From Thermoflexibacter ruber (lineage in GTDB: Bacteria > Bacteroidota > Bacteroidia > Cytophagales > Thermoflexibacteraceae), in NCBI RefSeq assembly GCF_900113045.1, contig NZ_FONY01000031.1, positions 1 through 64,000 of the forward strand: a stretch of 64,000 bases of DNA, written 5' to 3'. Shown here piece by piece: positions 56,737 to 64,000 of the stretch (position 1 is its first letter; every line of letters begins with the position of its first letter). A program made the position numbers and the translations under genes. The notes below the pieces were generated by a model that did not search any database, was not told where the DNA came from, and worked only from the letters and a program-made list of their open reading frames with translations.

Positions 56737-58011
56737 CTAATTCGTACTTGCTGATTTACTTATGATTATCTGATGTTTCTCTATTTCCTTCCCATACAAG
56801 ATGTGCAGGTAGTAAGTGCCTTCTTTCAGTCCTTTGACATCAAAAGAAATCTTCTTTTCCTTGTTTTGGTTTTTGCCCTCTCTGACTACTTTGCCGTCTT
56901 GGTCTAAGAGCTTTGCCTCAAAGTCTACCTTAGCGGCAATTGTCAAATTCTTGTTTTCTTCGGTAGGGACTGCCGTAATATCTAAAATATCGGAGGTAGG
57001 ATTGGGACTATACACAAAGCGGAAGCCTGAGTTGCTGCATACATTGACAGTAAACATTCTCCAATCGCTCCAAAGCCCACAAATATTTCTTACCCTTACC
57101 CGCATATTGGCAATGCCACCTACACAGCCATTCGAGAGATACGCAGTAGCAGTAATGCCAGACTGAGAAACATAGACGCTACTTGATAGCGATTGCCATT
57201 CTACTTGGTCTATGTTTTGAGAATTAGGAGTAGAGGAAATGAAAGAACCGTTGTAGATGACAGCAAGGTTTATCCCTGAGCCAGTAGATATATTCCACGC
57301 TTGCTCTACTTTTATATCTTCACCCACAGTGCCAGTAATTAAATTCACTACTTGTCCTGTATTTTTAACATTCCATTGCAGATTAAAATAGGGGTCTGAG
57401 GTAGCTGTTTTGATAAAAAGATGATAATTGGGGTGAGCAAATTCAAACTTACCTGTTTCTAAAAACTGATTAGATAAATCTAATGTATGTGTTGATGAGT
57501 GTTTGTTAATAGTCAGAATATATACTAAAGGGTCATACTCATACTGCACAATTTTTTCAATGTTTTTAGCCTTAGCCAATTGTTCTAAAAAAGCCAATGA
57601 AGTTGTCTTTTTCAACTTAACAATCAACTCATTGGTAAGTCCACCCAAAGACGTTCCCTCTGGACCTACTAATACAGGGCTGGCATAAAGTACACTTTCT
57701 TCCTTTAATAAATCTTTTACTAATCTTATAGCATCATCAGCTGTTTTGTCTTCTTTCAAAGATAATATTCTGGTATGAGGCATCTCATCATTGCTGGCTA
57801 AAAGTCCATTTAAAGAAATTTTAGCTAAGGTTTGTTTTTTTCTATCTTCAGTAAGATTAGGCACAAACCATACTAATACTTTTTCGGGAGAAACAGTCAG
57901 TATTGTTTTTTGTTTATTGGAAGAATAAACAGCATATTCTTGAGAATAAATACATTGGCTAAAAGAAACAAATAAGATAATGCTTGTGATTAACTTTTTC
58001 ATGGATTTCAT
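56737..58011 (-). CDS. Subtilisin-type precursor lacking its catalytic core, with T9SS sorting domain
   Basis: A 424-residue exported protein. Signal peptide near the N-terminus ('LITSIILFVSFSQCIYSQ'), then an S8 pro-region ('LAKISLNGLLASNDEMPHTR', 'GLTNELIVKLKKTTSLAFLE', 'FEFAHPNYHLFIKTATSDPY') and the usual start of a subtilisin domain ('FNLQWNVKNTGQ', 'EDIKVEQAWNISTGSGINLA'). At 'GINLAVI' the next residue should be the catalytic Asp; instead the sequence reads YNGSFISS and continues as the cargo module also found in the two neighbouring T9SS genes. His and Ser are absent too. The C-terminus is a T9SS type A sorting domain ('FVYSPNPTSDILDITAVP', 'GLKEGTYYLHILYGKEIEKH'). It follows a lipoprotein gene by 12 nt. 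Confidence 0.8.
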   Translation of the reverse strand: MKSMKKLITSIILFVSFSQCIYSQEYAVYSSNKQKTILTVSPEKVLVWFVPNLTEDRKKQTLAKISLNGLLASNDEMPHTRILSLKEDKTADDAIRLVKDLLKEESVLYASPVLVGPEGTSLGGLTNELIVKLKKTTSLAFLEQLAKAKNIEKIVQYEYDPLVYILTINKHSSTHTLDLSNQFLETGKFEFAHPNYHLFIKTATSDPYFNLQWNVKNTGQVVNLITGTVGEDIKVEQAWNISTGSGINLAVIYNGSFISSTPNSQNIDQVEWQSLSSSVYVSQSGITATAYLSNGCVGGIANMRVRVRNICGLWSDWRMFTVNVCSNSGFRFVYSPNPTSDILDITAVPTEENKNLTIAAKVDFEAKLLDQDGKVVREGKNQNKEKKISFDVKGLKEGTYYLHILYGKEIEKHQIIISKSASTN

Positions 58012-58023
58012 AAATGACGTTTT

Positions 58024-58605
58024 TTAAAAGAATTTTTGATAAATTTTGTATTTGATTTTTGAATGAGAAGGTATTTTGGGGACAAGAGCAAAATAGTTAG
58101 CATTAGGAACTATGATAGAAGTCGCACCTAAAACAAACTCTATCGTAAAAACATAATCATCACAATACTTAATGAGTTTCATACTTTTAACGCGAGGAGG
58201 TCCCACACAAAAAACAACTCCTGTCAGCAAACTATATTTTTCAAAATCTATTTTGGGTAGAGAAACTACTTGCCCGTTGCTTAGAGTAGGACATTGATTT
58301 ACTAACTTATGATATTCTTCTTCGGTATTTATAATATAACTCTTATGCGTTCCACTATCATAAGTGCCATCTTTGACTGTGCTATCTGAGTAGCCACACT
58401 TTGGTAAGCTGTCATTTTCGTATAAAAACTTAACTACTACTTCACTGCTATCTTTGCAATTAGGATTAGGAATGATTATTTCCGCTTTTGTATCGTCTTG
58501 GGAGGAAGATTCTTTTTCTGGCACGACTTCCTGCTCTCCTTTCCCACAAGCCCATGCTGCAAACAGGGCAGTGGCAAATAAAAAATATGCGATTAATCTT
58601 TTCAT
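58024..58605 (-). CDS. Lipoprotein with PrcB-like domain
   Basis: A 193-residue lipoprotein (MKRLIAYFLFATALFAAWAC, lipobox A-W-A-C). The mature half reads 'SYIINTEEEYHKLVNQCPTL', 'LPKIDFEKYSLLTGVVFCVG', 'KLIKYCDDYVFTIEFVLGAT' and 'NANYFALVPKIPSHSKIKYK', a beta pattern like the PrcB domain of the Treponema dentilisin complex, where PrcB is a lipoprotein needed to assemble a subtilisin-type protease. The match is by eye and not certain. The next gene, 12 nt downstream, encodes a subtilisin-type precursor, which fits that role. The leader before this gene is duplicated before the other lipoprotein gene. Confidence 0.6.
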   Translation of the reverse strand: MKRLIAYFLFATALFAAWACGKGEQEVVPEKESSSQDDTKAEIIIPNPNCKDSSEVVVKFLYENDSLPKCGYSDSTVKDGTYDSGTHKSYIINTEEEYHKLVNQCPTLSNGQVVSLPKIDFEKYSLLTGVVFCVGPPRVKSMKLIKYCDDYVFTIEFVLGATSIIVPNANYFALVPKIPSHSKIKYKIYQKFF

Positions 58606-58819
58606 AAAAATTGAGGTTTAAAATTTTACTTTTGCCTACTTTCTTTCAGGCGTTTCGGCGGTAGCCTTGGGTGGCTACAATAATATAGCATTTTTTCCGA
58701 GATTCCCACCACTTTGGCGGAGATTTTTTCCTTGAGAGTGCAAGCCACTCATAGCCAAAAAGTTGCAAAGAGGTTTTTTAGCATATTTTAATAGCTTTTA
58801 AGATTAATTAACTATTTTT
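58594..58819. repeat. Duplicated 226-bp lipoprotein-gene leader, copy 1
   Basis: Matches 61595-61820 at a constant offset of 3001 bp with no gaps and about seven substitutions (near 97% identity by eye). It spans the first four codons of the lipoprotein gene and all of the upstream region, including a GTAGCC/GGCTAC hairpin around 58650-58668. Confidence 0.9.
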
Positions 58820-58858
58820 CAGAAACAAGCGTTTCAAACTTTGAAACGCTAAAAAACA

Positions 58859-59440
58859 CTAATTCGTACTTACTGATTTACTTATGATTATCTGATGCTT
58901 TTCCAGTTCCTTTCCATGCAAGATGTGCAGGTAGTAAGTCCCTTCTTTCAGTCCTTTGACATCAAAAGAAAGCTTATTTTCCTTGTTTTGGTTTTTGCCT
59001 TCTCTGACTACCTTGCCGTCTTGGTCTAAGAGCTTTGCCTCAAAGTCTATCTCAGTGGCTATTGTGAAGTCCTTATTTTCTTCGGTTGGCACTGCGGTAA
59101 TGGTCAGTACCTCAGAGGTGGGATTAGGACTGTAAATGAAGCGAAAGCCACTACATACATTCACATAGAATACATACCACTCACTCCAACCTGCACAGTT
59201 GCGTATTCTTACTCTCAACTGTGCAGGAAGCCCAGATAAACTATTTGCATAAGCGGTTGCTGTAACGCCACCATTAATTTGATTACCAACTATATATACA
59301 TTACCAGAGGTAGGTGCCCACTCTATCTGCGTGATTCCAAAAGGAAGGGGATAACTAACATTGGCACTTAAATTTACCCCATTATATATCAGCCCAAGAT
59401 TCAAACCAGCAGAACAAACGGTCATGCCTTGTCCTGAAAC
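58859..59440. repeat. Duplicated T9SS cargo 3' module, copy A
   Basis: About 580 bp coding for the last 190 residues of the protease. It is nearly identical to 62297-62880; protein identity is very high, from 'ISVSGQGMTVCSAG' to the stop. A more diverged version ends the gene at 56737. Confidence 0.85.
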
Positions 59441-60862
59441 TGAGATAAGAGAAGAAGAGGGTAGATTAGGATTAGTAGTTGATGCTGAGCCTGCCAATAT
59501 TGTATTCGTATATTGAGGGTTGATATTATCAGGGTCAAGCCAATCTTTCAAACGGGTAGAAGGAGTACCACCACCATTCCATGATTGGTCAAAACGTCCA
59601 TAAATAGAGGTACCTAAATTCTGGCAATTTGGATTAGAACTCACAGGGACTCCTGCAAGCTGTCCCACTATTCTTCTGTTCCCATCAAACAGAGCGGAGC
59701 CAGAAGAACCTGATTCTGTGAAGCCTGATGTCCAACTAATTGAAGTTGACCATGAATTTTGAGAACTGAAGTTCCCAAAGTTAATTTTCATAACATCCCC
59801 CCTTGGATGGTGAATACCCGTAAATGTTCCATTTGAGGGATTATCTCTTGTCCAACCTAAAAAATGAATCCCTCTCGCATTTAAGGACGCTATTGTAAAT
59901 CCCTGATTTGATAAGTTTAATTCTAATAATGCAAAATCTGAATCAAACCATAAAGAACGCAATGTACAGCCATTAAGTGTAAAAATATTTGACAAAGGTT
60001 CTGGCTCATTTGTGTTATTGCATTGTGTTCTTCTATAACGAAATCGGAAGACACCAAAAGACTGTAAGTTTTGTTGAATGTCAAATACAGCATGATAAGC
60101 AGTTAAGAAAAAAGGTTTCCATGTTTGACAAACATCGTTAATTAAAGCCCCTGTAAAGATTCCCCCGCCTGCTACAACCCTTGCGACAGCACTACCTTCA
60201 TTTGCCCAACTACTTTCACAAGCAATATCTCTTTGACAGGAGGCAGATGTATTGTAGTTCTCTGTTCTACCATTAGAAATACTTTGTTTAGCTTCACTTA
60301 AAGCATCTTTATAGCCATGCACTACTTTGGCAATGCTCAATTGCGTTTTACCTTTTTGAGAGGTGGGTTCAAAAAGTTCCAAAATGCTCATATCTCCACT
60401 TATTAAATCCGTGCCAAGTGTATTATTTTTATTATTTACAATAGAAGTAATAGGTCCCATGACTGTAGAGCTATCGCGATTGTAAATGAGTAAATTTGCT
60501 CCTTCTGGCAAGCGGAATTTATCAAAAGCAAGGTTGATAGACAACGCTTTTGGAGAATGAATAACCAATTTCCACACTCTGCCTTTGGGCGTATTAAACC
60601 AAGTGCCTGAATTGCCGAGATTCAAGTTTACATCTATCTCTTTCCCAAATACAAAAACACCCTTGGTTTCCCCTTTTAATGCCTTTTCTTTTTCCTCTTC
60701 AGCCAGAATTGTGGCAACATCTACTGTGGGCATAGTTTCAGTAGCAACATTGGCAAGCGTGTTTTTATGCAATTGTTTAGGTTTAAAACCTTGAATATCA
60801 ATCTGTGCTTTTGCTGAAAAAACAGCAAAAAGGAGTACCATTATCAATGAAAATAGTTTCAT
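58859..60862 (-). CDS. Lysyl-endopeptidase-like serine protease with T9SS sorting domain
   Basis: A 667-residue exported trypsin-fold protease. Signal peptide 'MKLFSLIMVLLFAVFSAKAQ', a pro-region to about 210, and a catalytic domain at about 215-460 with His in 'PFFLTAYHAVFDIQQN', Asp in 'LWFDSDFALLELNLSNQG' and Ser in 'FTESGSSGSALFDGNRRIVG', all intact, in the style of Achromobacter lysyl endopeptidases. The last 200 residues are the cargo module ('GQGMTVCSAGLNLGLIYNGV') plus T9SS type A domain ('FIYSPNPTSEVLTITAVP', 'GLKEGTYYLHILHGKELEKH'). It would be released or attached at the cell surface. It lies 42 nt behind a lipoprotein gene. Confidence 0.88.
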   Translation of the reverse strand: MKLFSLIMVLLFAVFSAKAQIDIQGFKPKQLHKNTLANVATETMPTVDVATILAEEEKEKALKGETKGVFVFGKEIDVNLNLGNSGTWFNTPKGRVWKLVIHSPKALSINLAFDKFRLPEGANLLIYNRDSSTVMGPITSIVNNKNNTLGTDLISGDMSILELFEPTSQKGKTQLSIAKVVHGYKDALSEAKQSISNGRTENYNTSASCQRDIACESSWANEGSAVARVVAGGGIFTGALINDVCQTWKPFFLTAYHAVFDIQQNLQSFGVFRFRYRRTQCNNTNEPEPLSNIFTLNGCTLRSLWFDSDFALLELNLSNQGFTIASLNARGIHFLGWTRDNPSNGTFTGIHHPRGDVMKINFGNFSSQNSWSTSISWTSGFTESGSSGSALFDGNRRIVGQLAGVPVSSNPNCQNLGTSIYGRFDQSWNGGGTPSTRLKDWLDPDNINPQYTNTILAGSASTTNPNLPSSSLISVSGQGMTVCSAGLNLGLIYNGVNLSANVSYPLPFGITQIEWAPTSGNVYIVGNQINGGVTATAYANSLSGLPAQLRVRIRNCAGWSEWYVFYVNVCSGFRFIYSPNPTSEVLTITAVPTEENKDFTIATEIDFEAKLLDQDGKVVREGKNQNKENKLSFDVKGLKEGTYYLHILHGKELEKHQIIISKSVSTN

Positions 60863-60904
60863 GATTTGTTATTTTTTTAGATTAAATAATTGATTAAAAA
60901 TTAA

Positions 60905-61606
60905 TTAATTGACTTGAAAATTGAGTGTTGCTTTAAATAATTTTATTTCTCTTGACGTTTCTTTCCAACCTACAATAACCCCCTCTTTGAAAACATTTTC
61001 ACCCTTGATTAGAGGAAAATTGATATAAAACTCTACTTGATAATTACCCTTTTGAATTGGTTTATCAGGGCTGCTTAGGTAAGACCAGTAGCAAGGTGAA
61101 CTTTTAATGAAAGAGCCTAACATTTGAATGTATTGCCTATCATCAAAGGAACTCTTACTCGTTCCAAGCCAACTTGTGGCTACTTTGATAGTATCTTGAG
61201 GTTTAATAGACCAATTAAATACTTGATGGCAAAATTCACCTGTTTGCTGTTTTTGCCCAACTCTTAACCTATTATTGCCATTTAATTTATAGACTTTTAA
61301 CAAATCGGAAGAATCAAAAGACTCATCTTGCCATGCCCAGTCAAGTGCATCTTTCGTATTATTAATCATAAGTAATTGAAATAGCACATCTTCTCCTTCC
61401 TTGAAACAATTGGTTACTTGCCCTTTAGAGTTCATGAGGCGAAATTCAAAGGAGATTTGCCCTTGATTCTCTTTGTAAGAGGCTTTTTCAGGACATAAAG
61501 AGGTATTTTCGGCAGGTACTATTTCTTCCTTGCTTTCTTCCCTACTGCAAGTCCATGCAGTACATACCGCAAAGACAAGCCCTAAATACACAACTAATCT
61601 TTTCAT
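60905..61606 (-). CDS. Lipoprotein with possible BsuPI-like inhibitor domain
   Basis: A 233-residue lipoprotein (MKRLVVYLGLVFAVCTAWTC, lipobox T-W-T-C; the signal peptide resembles that of the 58024 gene). The mature part is a predicted beta-sandwich: 'FEFRLMNSKGQVTNCFKEGE', 'DVLFQLLMINNTKDALDWAW', 'LLKVYKLNGNNRLRVGQKQQ', 'FNWSIKPQDTIKVATSWLGT', 'KGNYQVEFYINFPLIKGENV'. This order of strands, with an N-N-T turn and an 'IKPQD' turn, is like BsuPI-type proteinase inhibitors or Ig-like carrier domains; the match is weak. It precedes the lysyl-endopeptidase-like gene and shares its leader with the PrcB-like gene. Confidence 0.55.
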   Translation of the reverse strand: MKRLVVYLGLVFAVCTAWTCSREESKEEIVPAENTSLCPEKASYKENQGQISFEFRLMNSKGQVTNCFKEGEDVLFQLLMINNTKDALDWAWQDESFDSSDLLKVYKLNGNNRLRVGQKQQTGEFCHQVFNWSIKPQDTIKVATSWLGTSKSSFDDRQYIQMLGSFIKSSPCYWSYLSSPDKPIQKGNYQVEFYINFPLIKGENVFKEGVIVGWKETSREIKLFKATLNFQVN

Positions 61607-61820
61607 AAAAATTGAGGTTTAAAATTTTACTTTTGCCTACTTGCTTTCAGGCGTTTCGGCGGTAGCCTTGGGTGGCTACAATAATATAGCATTTTTTCCG
61701 ATATTCCCACCACTTTGGCGGAGATTTTTTCCTTGAGAGTGCAAACCACTCATAGCCAAAAAGTTACAAAGAGATTTTTTAGCGTATTTTAATAGTTTTT
61801 AAGATTAATTAACTATTTTT
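61595..61820. repeat. Duplicated 226-bp lipoprotein-gene leader, copy 2
   Basis: See copy at 58594-58819. It fills most of the 306-bp gap before the XRE gene. The conservation of non-coding DNA up to the start codon means that regulatory signals were copied too. Confidence 0.9.
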
Positions 61821-61912
61821 TTACTCATTGCAACGCTTATGCCTGTCTTTTCGTACTTGTTTTGTGAAGGATTTTATTGCTTTTTCAGTAAAAATGTTAT
61901 TTTTTTCTTGTT

Positions 61913-62239
61913 ATGGAAATGAAAAATTTAGGCGAGCGTATTCGCCACCTACGCATAGGGAAAGGCTACCCCGTAGAATATATGGCTACTAAACTAAAAA
62001 TGTCTTGCTCAGGATACTCTAAAATAGAAAGAGGGGAAAGTGAACTGACCTTAAGGCGACTAAAAGCCATTGCAGAGGTCTTAGGTTGTTGTTGTACTAT
62101 GCTTCTGGAAGAGGAACAGGCTGAACTTGATAAGATAAGTTTAGCTCACTTAGCAAGCAAGATAGACAAAATAGAAACTGCTTTGGCGATTATAGTCAAG
62201 GAAATAAATACGCTGAAGAGGCAGAGCAAACAAAACTAA
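61913..62239 (+). CDS. XRE-family regulator with C-terminal coiled coil
   Basis: A 108-residue protein. Residues about 5-65 are a lambda-repressor-like helix-turn-helix ('NLGERIRHLRIGKGYPVEYM', 'ATKLKMSCSGYSKIERGESE', 'LTLRRLKAIAEVLGCCCTML'). Residues 68-103 form a predicted coiled coil ('LASKIDKIETALAIIVKEIN'). The ATG at 61913 or 61919 is possible. It is divergent from the leader of the 60905 lipoprotein gene and convergent with the T9SS gene at 62297, so it is placed to read the leader region, but this is only positional. Confidence 0.85.
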   Translation: MEMKNLGERIRHLRIGKGYPVEYMATKLKMSCSGYSKIERGESELTLRRLKAIAEVLGCCCTMLLEEEQAELDKISLAHLASKIDKIETALAIIVKEINTLKRQSKQN

Positions 62240-62296
62240 GCAACTGCTGAAAACAAGCGTTTCAAACTTGGGGAAACTTTGAAACGATAAAAAACA

Positions 62297-62880
62297 CTAA
62301 TTCGTACTTGCTGATTTACTTATGATTATCTGATGCTTTTCCAGTTCCTTCCCATACAAGATGTGCAGGTAGTAAGTCCCTGCTTTCAGCCCTTTGACAT
62401 CAAAAGAAAGTTCCTTTTCATTGTCTTGGTTTTTGCTCTCTCTGACTACTTTGCCGTCTTGGTCTAAGAGCTTTGCCTCAAAGTCTATCTCAGTAGCTAT
62501 CGTTAAGTCCTTATTTTCTTCGGTTGGCACTGCGGTAATGGTCAGTACCTCAGAGGTAGGATTAGGGCTATAGACGAAGCGAAAGCCACTACATACATTC
62601 ACATAGAATACATACCATTCACTCCAACCTGTACAGTTGCGTATTCTTGCTCTCAACTGTGCAGGAAGACCAGATAAACTATTGGCATAAGCAGTTGCTG
62701 TAACACCACCATTAATTTGATTACCAACTACATATACATTACCTGAGGTAGGTGCCCACTCTATCTGTGTGATTCCAAAAGGAAGGGGATAACTAACATT
62801 GGTGCTTAAATTTACCCCATTATATATCAGCCCAAGATTCAAACCAGCAGAACAAACGGTCATGCCTTGTCCCGCTACGG
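62297..62880. repeat. Duplicated T9SS cargo 3' module, copy B
   Basis: Near-identical to 58859-59440; see there. Confidence 0.85.
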
Positions 62881-63838
62881 AAATTAAGGCTACACTGGGG
62901 AGTGTGCCAATAGATGATACGGGTATGCTGATGCTATTGCCATTCCCACAAGACGAAGAAACAGCAGTTACTGTAATTGTCCCACTGGCATTTGTGCCTG
63001 AGGGTGGAGCAGTAATAGTAGCTACACTGTTATTAGCTGTAGTTATGACGTTGGAAACTGTGAAGCCATTATTAGCAGACCAAATCATCGAGGTTAGGTT
63101 AGCTCCTGTTACTGTCAATTGCTTACTTTCTCCTGCACAAAAAGGTGGAGGGTATTGGCTCGATGGGACTGCATTGACTACGGGCGTAGGACGGGTAAAA
63201 TTAATACTACAAGTTGATTGTAAGCCAGCGCAATCAACCCTTGTTGCTCTAATAGACACGCTTCCAGAAGAGGGTAAATTCTGAGAGGGGATTACAGTAA
63301 TGCTTGTATTATTACTACTGCTTACAGTCCACCCACTTGGTACTATCCATTGATAATTAGTTGCATTGGCTACTGTAGATGTGGCAAATGTAATAGGTGT
63401 TGTACCACAAGGAACACTTATTGAGCTATTACAGTTGTAATTTGTTCCATTTACAGAAATTCCGCTAAACGAGCCAATTGTCTTTATGGTAACATCTAAG
63501 GTATATGTCTTTGCTATAGTAGAATTGCATCCACTTCCACTTAAGGTTGCTTCTATCTTCCCAGAAGTACTTGAAGCATTGTTATTCCAAATTACATCAA
63601 CACTTGTTCCACCATTATTAATGGTTGTTTGCCCATTTGTATTTGAAAATGTGCCACCTGTAACTGTCCAAGAAATAGTACAACCAGAAATCCCCGGTGA
63701 ATTTCCAACAGCAACTAAGCTGTAGGGAATAGAATTAGAGGCACATGGGGCAGTCTGACCTTGAATTTGGTATGTTTGTGCATAAAGCACTTTAACCGAA
63801 AAAACAATAAAATGTAAGATTAAAAGAGACTTTTTCAT
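62297..63838 (-). CDS. PKD-like repeat surface protein with T9SS sorting domain
   Basis: A 513-residue exported adhesin-like protein. Signal peptide MKKSLLILHFIVFSVKVLYA plus Q. Residues about 25-310 are three Ig/PKD-like repeats of the Bacteroidota type ('CTISWTVTGGTFSNTNGQTT', 'NATNYQWIVPSGWTVSSSNN', 'NLTSMIWSANNGFTVSNVIT'). Residues about 316-513 repeat the module shared with the 58859 protease, ending with the T9SS type A domain ('FVYSPNPTSEVLTITAVP', 'GLKAGTYYLHILYGKELEKH'). No enzyme domain is present. It is probably a cell-surface structural or binding protein. Confidence 0.85.
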   Translation of the reverse strand: MKKSLLILHFIVFSVKVLYAQTYQIQGQTAPCASNSIPYSLVAVGNSPGISGCTISWTVTGGTFSNTNGQTTINNGGTSVDVIWNNNASSTSGKIEATLSGSGCNSTIAKTYTLDVTIKTIGSFSGISVNGTNYNCNSSISVPCGTTPITFATSTVANATNYQWIVPSGWTVSSSNNTSITVIPSQNLPSSGSVSIRATRVDCAGLQSTCSINFTRPTPVVNAVPSSQYPPPFCAGESKQLTVTGANLTSMIWSANNGFTVSNVITTANNSVATITAPPSGTNASGTITVTAVSSSCGNGNSISIPVSSIGTLPSVALISVAGQGMTVCSAGLNLGLIYNGVNLSTNVSYPLPFGITQIEWAPTSGNVYVVGNQINGGVTATAYANSLSGLPAQLRARIRNCTGWSEWYVFYVNVCSGFRFVYSPNPTSEVLTITAVPTEENKDLTIATEIDFEAKLLDQDGKVVRESKNQDNEKELSFDVKGLKAGTYYLHILYGKELEKHQIIISKSASTN

Positions 63839-64000
63839 AAGATATGTAATTAAGTTATTAAAATTTTAAAATAAAACACTCAAATTAATATTCATTAAAG
63901 GGCTGTATCGCATAATATTCATACTTCCCTGATAAGAATACTCAGATAGTATATCAGGCATTTCTCGCCTTTTATAATTTATGTTTTCTTTGAAATGCTC

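Noticed and set aside
62799-63284. 161-codon open frame on the plus strand
   Set aside because: Antisense to the PKD-repeat T9SS gene; Val/Pro/Thr-rich composition is the complement of the repeat-coding sequence.
1-64000. CRISPR array, tRNA or rRNA genes
   Set aside because: No regularly spaced direct repeats, no cloverleaf with a CCA-type end and no rRNA signature could be found by reading; short or unusual tRNAs could still be missed without a scan.

Overview
The window is about 64 kb of AT-rich bacterial chromosome. It most likely comes from a member of the Bacteroidota, probably of Cytophagales type; the order is inferred, not measured. The evidence is type IX secretion (T9SS) C-terminal sorting domains on three secreted proteins, a two-component-regulator propeller fused to a SpoIIE/PP2C phosphatase, a GNAT-nitrilase fusion, DUF5700, Uma2 and TPR-CHAT proteins, the 30S protein bTHX, -7 boxes of the Bacteroidota form TAnnTTTG, and frequent signal peptides ending in A-Q. 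I saw no rRNA, tRNA or CRISPR array.

0-14 kb: the 3' end of an IS630-type transposase lies next to a type ISP restriction-modification remnant and a 15-bp-arm palindromic repeat. Housekeeping and metabolic genes follow: pheT, a TPR protein, an ECF sigma factor with a LolA-like protein, recO, acs and a cupin. A compact type II restriction-modification operon (N4-cytosine/N6-adenine methyltransferase, then an endonuclease) reads leftward at 10.4-12.5 kb. The short bTHX ribosomal gene with a clear terminator is at 13.15 kb.

14-36 kb: envelope and signalling genes. These are an OmpA-type protein, the GNAT-nitrilase fusion, a transaldolase-like aldolase, an M28 peptidase, a SulP transporter without STAS domain, a secreted TPR-CHAT protease, a MerR/B12 regulator with CarH-like photoreceptor motifs, the propeller-SpoIIE sensor, a GH67 alpha-glucuronidase, a frameshifted Uma2 nuclease and a large FtsX-like permease.

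36-53 kb: an exosortase (class K-like) without an obvious partner, a decayed restriction-modification remnant (frameshifted XRE controller plus a truncated next ORF), upp, and a rightward cluster of PhyH dioxygenase, gamma-glutamyltransferase, esterase and an orphan TRAP small permease. Next come a membrane-anchored MutS-like ATPase, a TlpA-like thioredoxin with a DUF5700 protein, and a leftward cluster (cupins, NAD(P)-binding protein, DoxX, SRPBCC, DUF2306). This cluster faces a MarR regulator across an intergenic region with two near-identical 15-bp palindromes, a strong operator candidate.

53-64 kb: a 1-Cys peroxiredoxin, a PIG-L deacetylase, and the most unusual region. Two lipoprotein/secreted-protease gene pairs are each preceded by the same 226-bp leader. 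The proteases and a third adhesin-like protein share a C-terminal module of roughly 190 residues ending in a T9SS sorting domain. In one pair a PrcB-like lipoprotein precedes a subtilisin-type gene whose catalytic core has been replaced by this module. An XRE regulator sits in the middle. This looks like an actively recombining family of exported proteases with dedicated lipoprotein partners.
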